From assembly GCF_000317675.1 (NCBI RefSeq), contig NC_019776.1, forward strand, positions 2,542,001 to 2,606,000: 64,000 nt of DNA, read 5' to 3'. Below the pieces are notes generated by a model that made no database searches, was not told the DNA's origin, and saw only the letters and a list, made by a program, of their open reading frames with translations. This document shows positions 62,622 to 64,000 of this stretch, piece after piece (position 1 is the stretch's first letter; the number at the start of each line of letters is the position of its first letter). Position numbers and translations under genes: made by a program. The stretch is from Cyanobacterium aponinum PCC 10605 (GTDB lineage: Bacteria > Cyanobacteriota > Cyanobacteriia > Cyanobacteriales > Cyanobacteriaceae).

Positions 62622-64000
62622 TTATCGGTTATTTAGCTTTACTGAGCGGTTATAACTACGTTTAGGTTTACCTTTGTATTTATTTTGACGATCGAAGCTA
62701 TCAGCACCACGACTACCATATTTAGTACGTCCTCCTTTACCTTTTTTGATATAAGGTTTAGGGGTTGCAGGAGGGGGAACATCCCAATCTTGCTGTAGCC
62801 AACTAGGACAGTCTCGATCATATAATATTTGTAACGTAGCGGCTGCGATCGCAGTTGGGTCATAATCTTCATGTAGTTCTTTAACTAAAGGTAAGAAAGA
62901 AGCTAACCTTTCACCCGCTAAAGACTCTTTAATTTGTTCCGTAAGTTTCTCCATTCTTTTCGCTTCTACCGTAGAGCGATTGGGGACATTTTCCACCCGA
63001 ATGGTTTGATTTAAACGACGCTCGATTTGACGTAAAAAACGGCGATCACTTGGTTCAACTAAAGCAATAGCTTTACCCTCTTTTCCTGCCCTTCCTGTAC
63101 GCCCGATACGGTGAATATAAGTCTCGGTATTATCTGGTAAATCGAAGTTGAAAACGTGGGTTAAATCAGATACATCCAGACCTCTGGCGGCAATATCTGT
63201 AGCCACTACCAACTTAATTTTTCCATCACGCCAGCGTTGAATTAAACGCTCCCGTTGAGATTGGCTTAAATCGCCATGGTATTCATCTACACTTTGACCC
63301 GCTTCTTGTAATTTAGTCGTTAGCTCAGACGCAGTGCGCTTAGTTCTCACGAAAATAATGCCACTTTGAGGATCTTCAATTTCAAGGATTGGTTGAATAG
63401 TTTTAATTTTAGACCAACCACGAGGCACCATGTACACACACTGGTCAATGCGAGAAGGTGTATCTTGAGGTTTTTCTCCTGTAGCATTGATAGGATCATT
63501 CATGAACTCTTTTACCAGATATTGAATCTCTTTGGGCATAGTTGCCGAGAAACAAATGGTTTGACGAGATTTAGGAGTTTGAGAAAGAATCTCTTTTACA
63601 TCGTCAATAAAGCCCATGCTTAACATTTCGTCCGCTTCATCTAAAACTGCATAGCGAAGAGAATCTAACGTAAGATTTTTACGGTTGAGTAGATCGATAA
63701 TCCGCCCCGGAGTACCAACAACAATGTGAGAACCTTTTTCGAGAAAGCGAATTTGACGCTCTATGGATTGACCACCATAAACAGTTAGAACATAAGTCCT
63801 GTCACCTCTGGCGATAAAATCCTTTAAAGATTCAGCTACTTGTTGAGCTAATTCTCTGGTGGGAGTCAAAATTAAGGCTTGAACATCTTTGGAACTGCGA
63901 TCAATGCTATCTAAGATAGGTAGAGAATAAGCGGCTGTTTTACCTGTACCAGTTTGCGATTGCCCTACTACGTCACGCCCTGATAATAATTCGGGAATTG
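62622..64000 (-). CDS. DEAD-box RNA helicase, N-terminus outside window
   Basis: The frame continues past 64000, so the start is not seen. From the window edge: PELLSGRDVVGQSQTGTGKT (Q-loop end and Walker A), LILTPTRELAQQ (Ia), VVGTPGR (Ib), VLDEADEM (II, DEAD), ICFSATMPK (III), IIFVRTKRTA (IV), ATDIAARGLDVSDL (V) and HRIGRTGRAGKEG (VI). A basic, glycine-rich tail follows (KKGKGGRTKYGSRG, then NKYKGKPKRSYNRS). Resembles the cold- and redox-induced CrhR of Synechocystis, though the match is to the general family. All catalytic motifs are intact. Confidence 0.93.
   Translation of the reverse strand, partial: IPELLSGRDVVGQSQTGTGKTAAYSLPILDSIDRSSKDVQALILTPTRELAQQVAESLKDFIARGDRTYVLTVYGGQSIERQIRFLEKGSHIVVGTPGRIIDLLNRKNLTLDSLRYAVLDEADEMLSMGFIDDVKEILSQTPKSRQTICFSATMPKEIQYLVKEFMNDPINATGEKPQDTPSRIDQCVYMVPRGWSKIKTIQPILEIEDPQSGIIFVRTKRTASELTTKLQEAGQSVDEYHGDLSQSQRERLIQRWRDGKIKLVVATDIAARGLDVSDLTHVFNFDLPDNTETYIHRIGRTGRAGKEGKAIALVEPSDRRFLRQIERRLNQTIRVENVPNRSTVEAKRMEKLTEQIKESLAGERLASFLPLVKELHEDYDPTAIAAATLQILYDRDCPSWLQQDWDVPPPATPKPYIKKGKGGRTKYGSRGADSFDRQNKYKGKPKRSYNRSVKLNNR

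Overview
This window is a stretch of cyanobacterial chromosome. The evidence is a phycobilisome rod cluster (cpcA, cpcC, cpcD), phycobilin lyase genes (cpcT, cpcF), the phycobilisome-degradation adaptor nblA, Ycf54 (chlorophyll cyclase assembly), a tRNA-Leu(UAA) with the classic group I intron, several cyanobacteria-only DUF families (DUF1824, DUF2808, DUF3155, DUF4278) and many HIP1 octamers (GCGATCGC). The DNA is AT-rich and spacers are long. The gene content resembles unicellular Geminocystis/Cyanobacterium-type organisms, but that placement is inference.

Layout. 1-2.8 kb: end of an unknown gene, a CorA channel and glutathione-dependent formaldehyde dehydrogenase. 2.9-4.7 kb: cpcA-cpcC-cpcD on the minus strand with no cpcB in front. 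5.0-9.8 kb: a decaying patch holding a broken two-helix membrane gene, a siderophore receptor without its N-terminus, its periplasmic binding lipoprotein, a DUF1636 protein and an MFS exporter remnant. 9.8-24 kb: mostly housekeeping and metabolic genes (M16 peptidase, glucosyl-3-phosphoglycerate synthase-like enzyme, a gutted C5 methyltransferase, deacetylase, glgX, VanX-like dipeptidase, copper ATPase, pdxJ, ycf54, anmK). 24-36 kb: the accessory part, with a GmrSD-type DUF262/DUF1524 endonuclease, a pair of 174/187-bp MITEs with clear 8-bp target duplications, a dead IS903-like element, an intron-bearing tRNA-Leu, KptA, a frameshifted lipoprotein and a solitary TnpB. 36-64 kb: mostly conserved genes (lipoate ligase family, HupE, a GT-C-like membrane protein, SNF2 helicase, tRNA-Asp, argG, mutS2, a Ser/Thr kinase with pentapeptide repeats, mini-RNase III, a STAS protein, an RRM protein, nblA, class I lysS, map, cpcT-cpcF, a DEAD-box helicase running off the end).

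Links between genes. Rod subunit and linkers (3-4.7 kb), the lyases that attach bilin to phycocyanin (57.4-58.7 kb) and NblA, which targets phycobilisomes for breakdown (53.3 kb), cover building and dismantling of the same antenna. The 5-10 kb patch is a siderophore-iron import locus losing parts.

Most interesting signals: (1) a structured RNA at about 44.25-44.53 kb that looks like an orphan IscB omega RNA (HEARO) with no protein gene; (2) a dispersed repeat family with the end motif AACCTSAGTTCG that repeatedly abuts or overlaps the stop codons of unrelated genes; (3) MITE copies with intact target duplications; (4) a STAS-domain gene whose only good start is ATT behind a strong Shine-Dalgarno; (5) a cpc cluster missing cpcB; (6) a cytosine methyltransferase with its catalytic core precisely missing.
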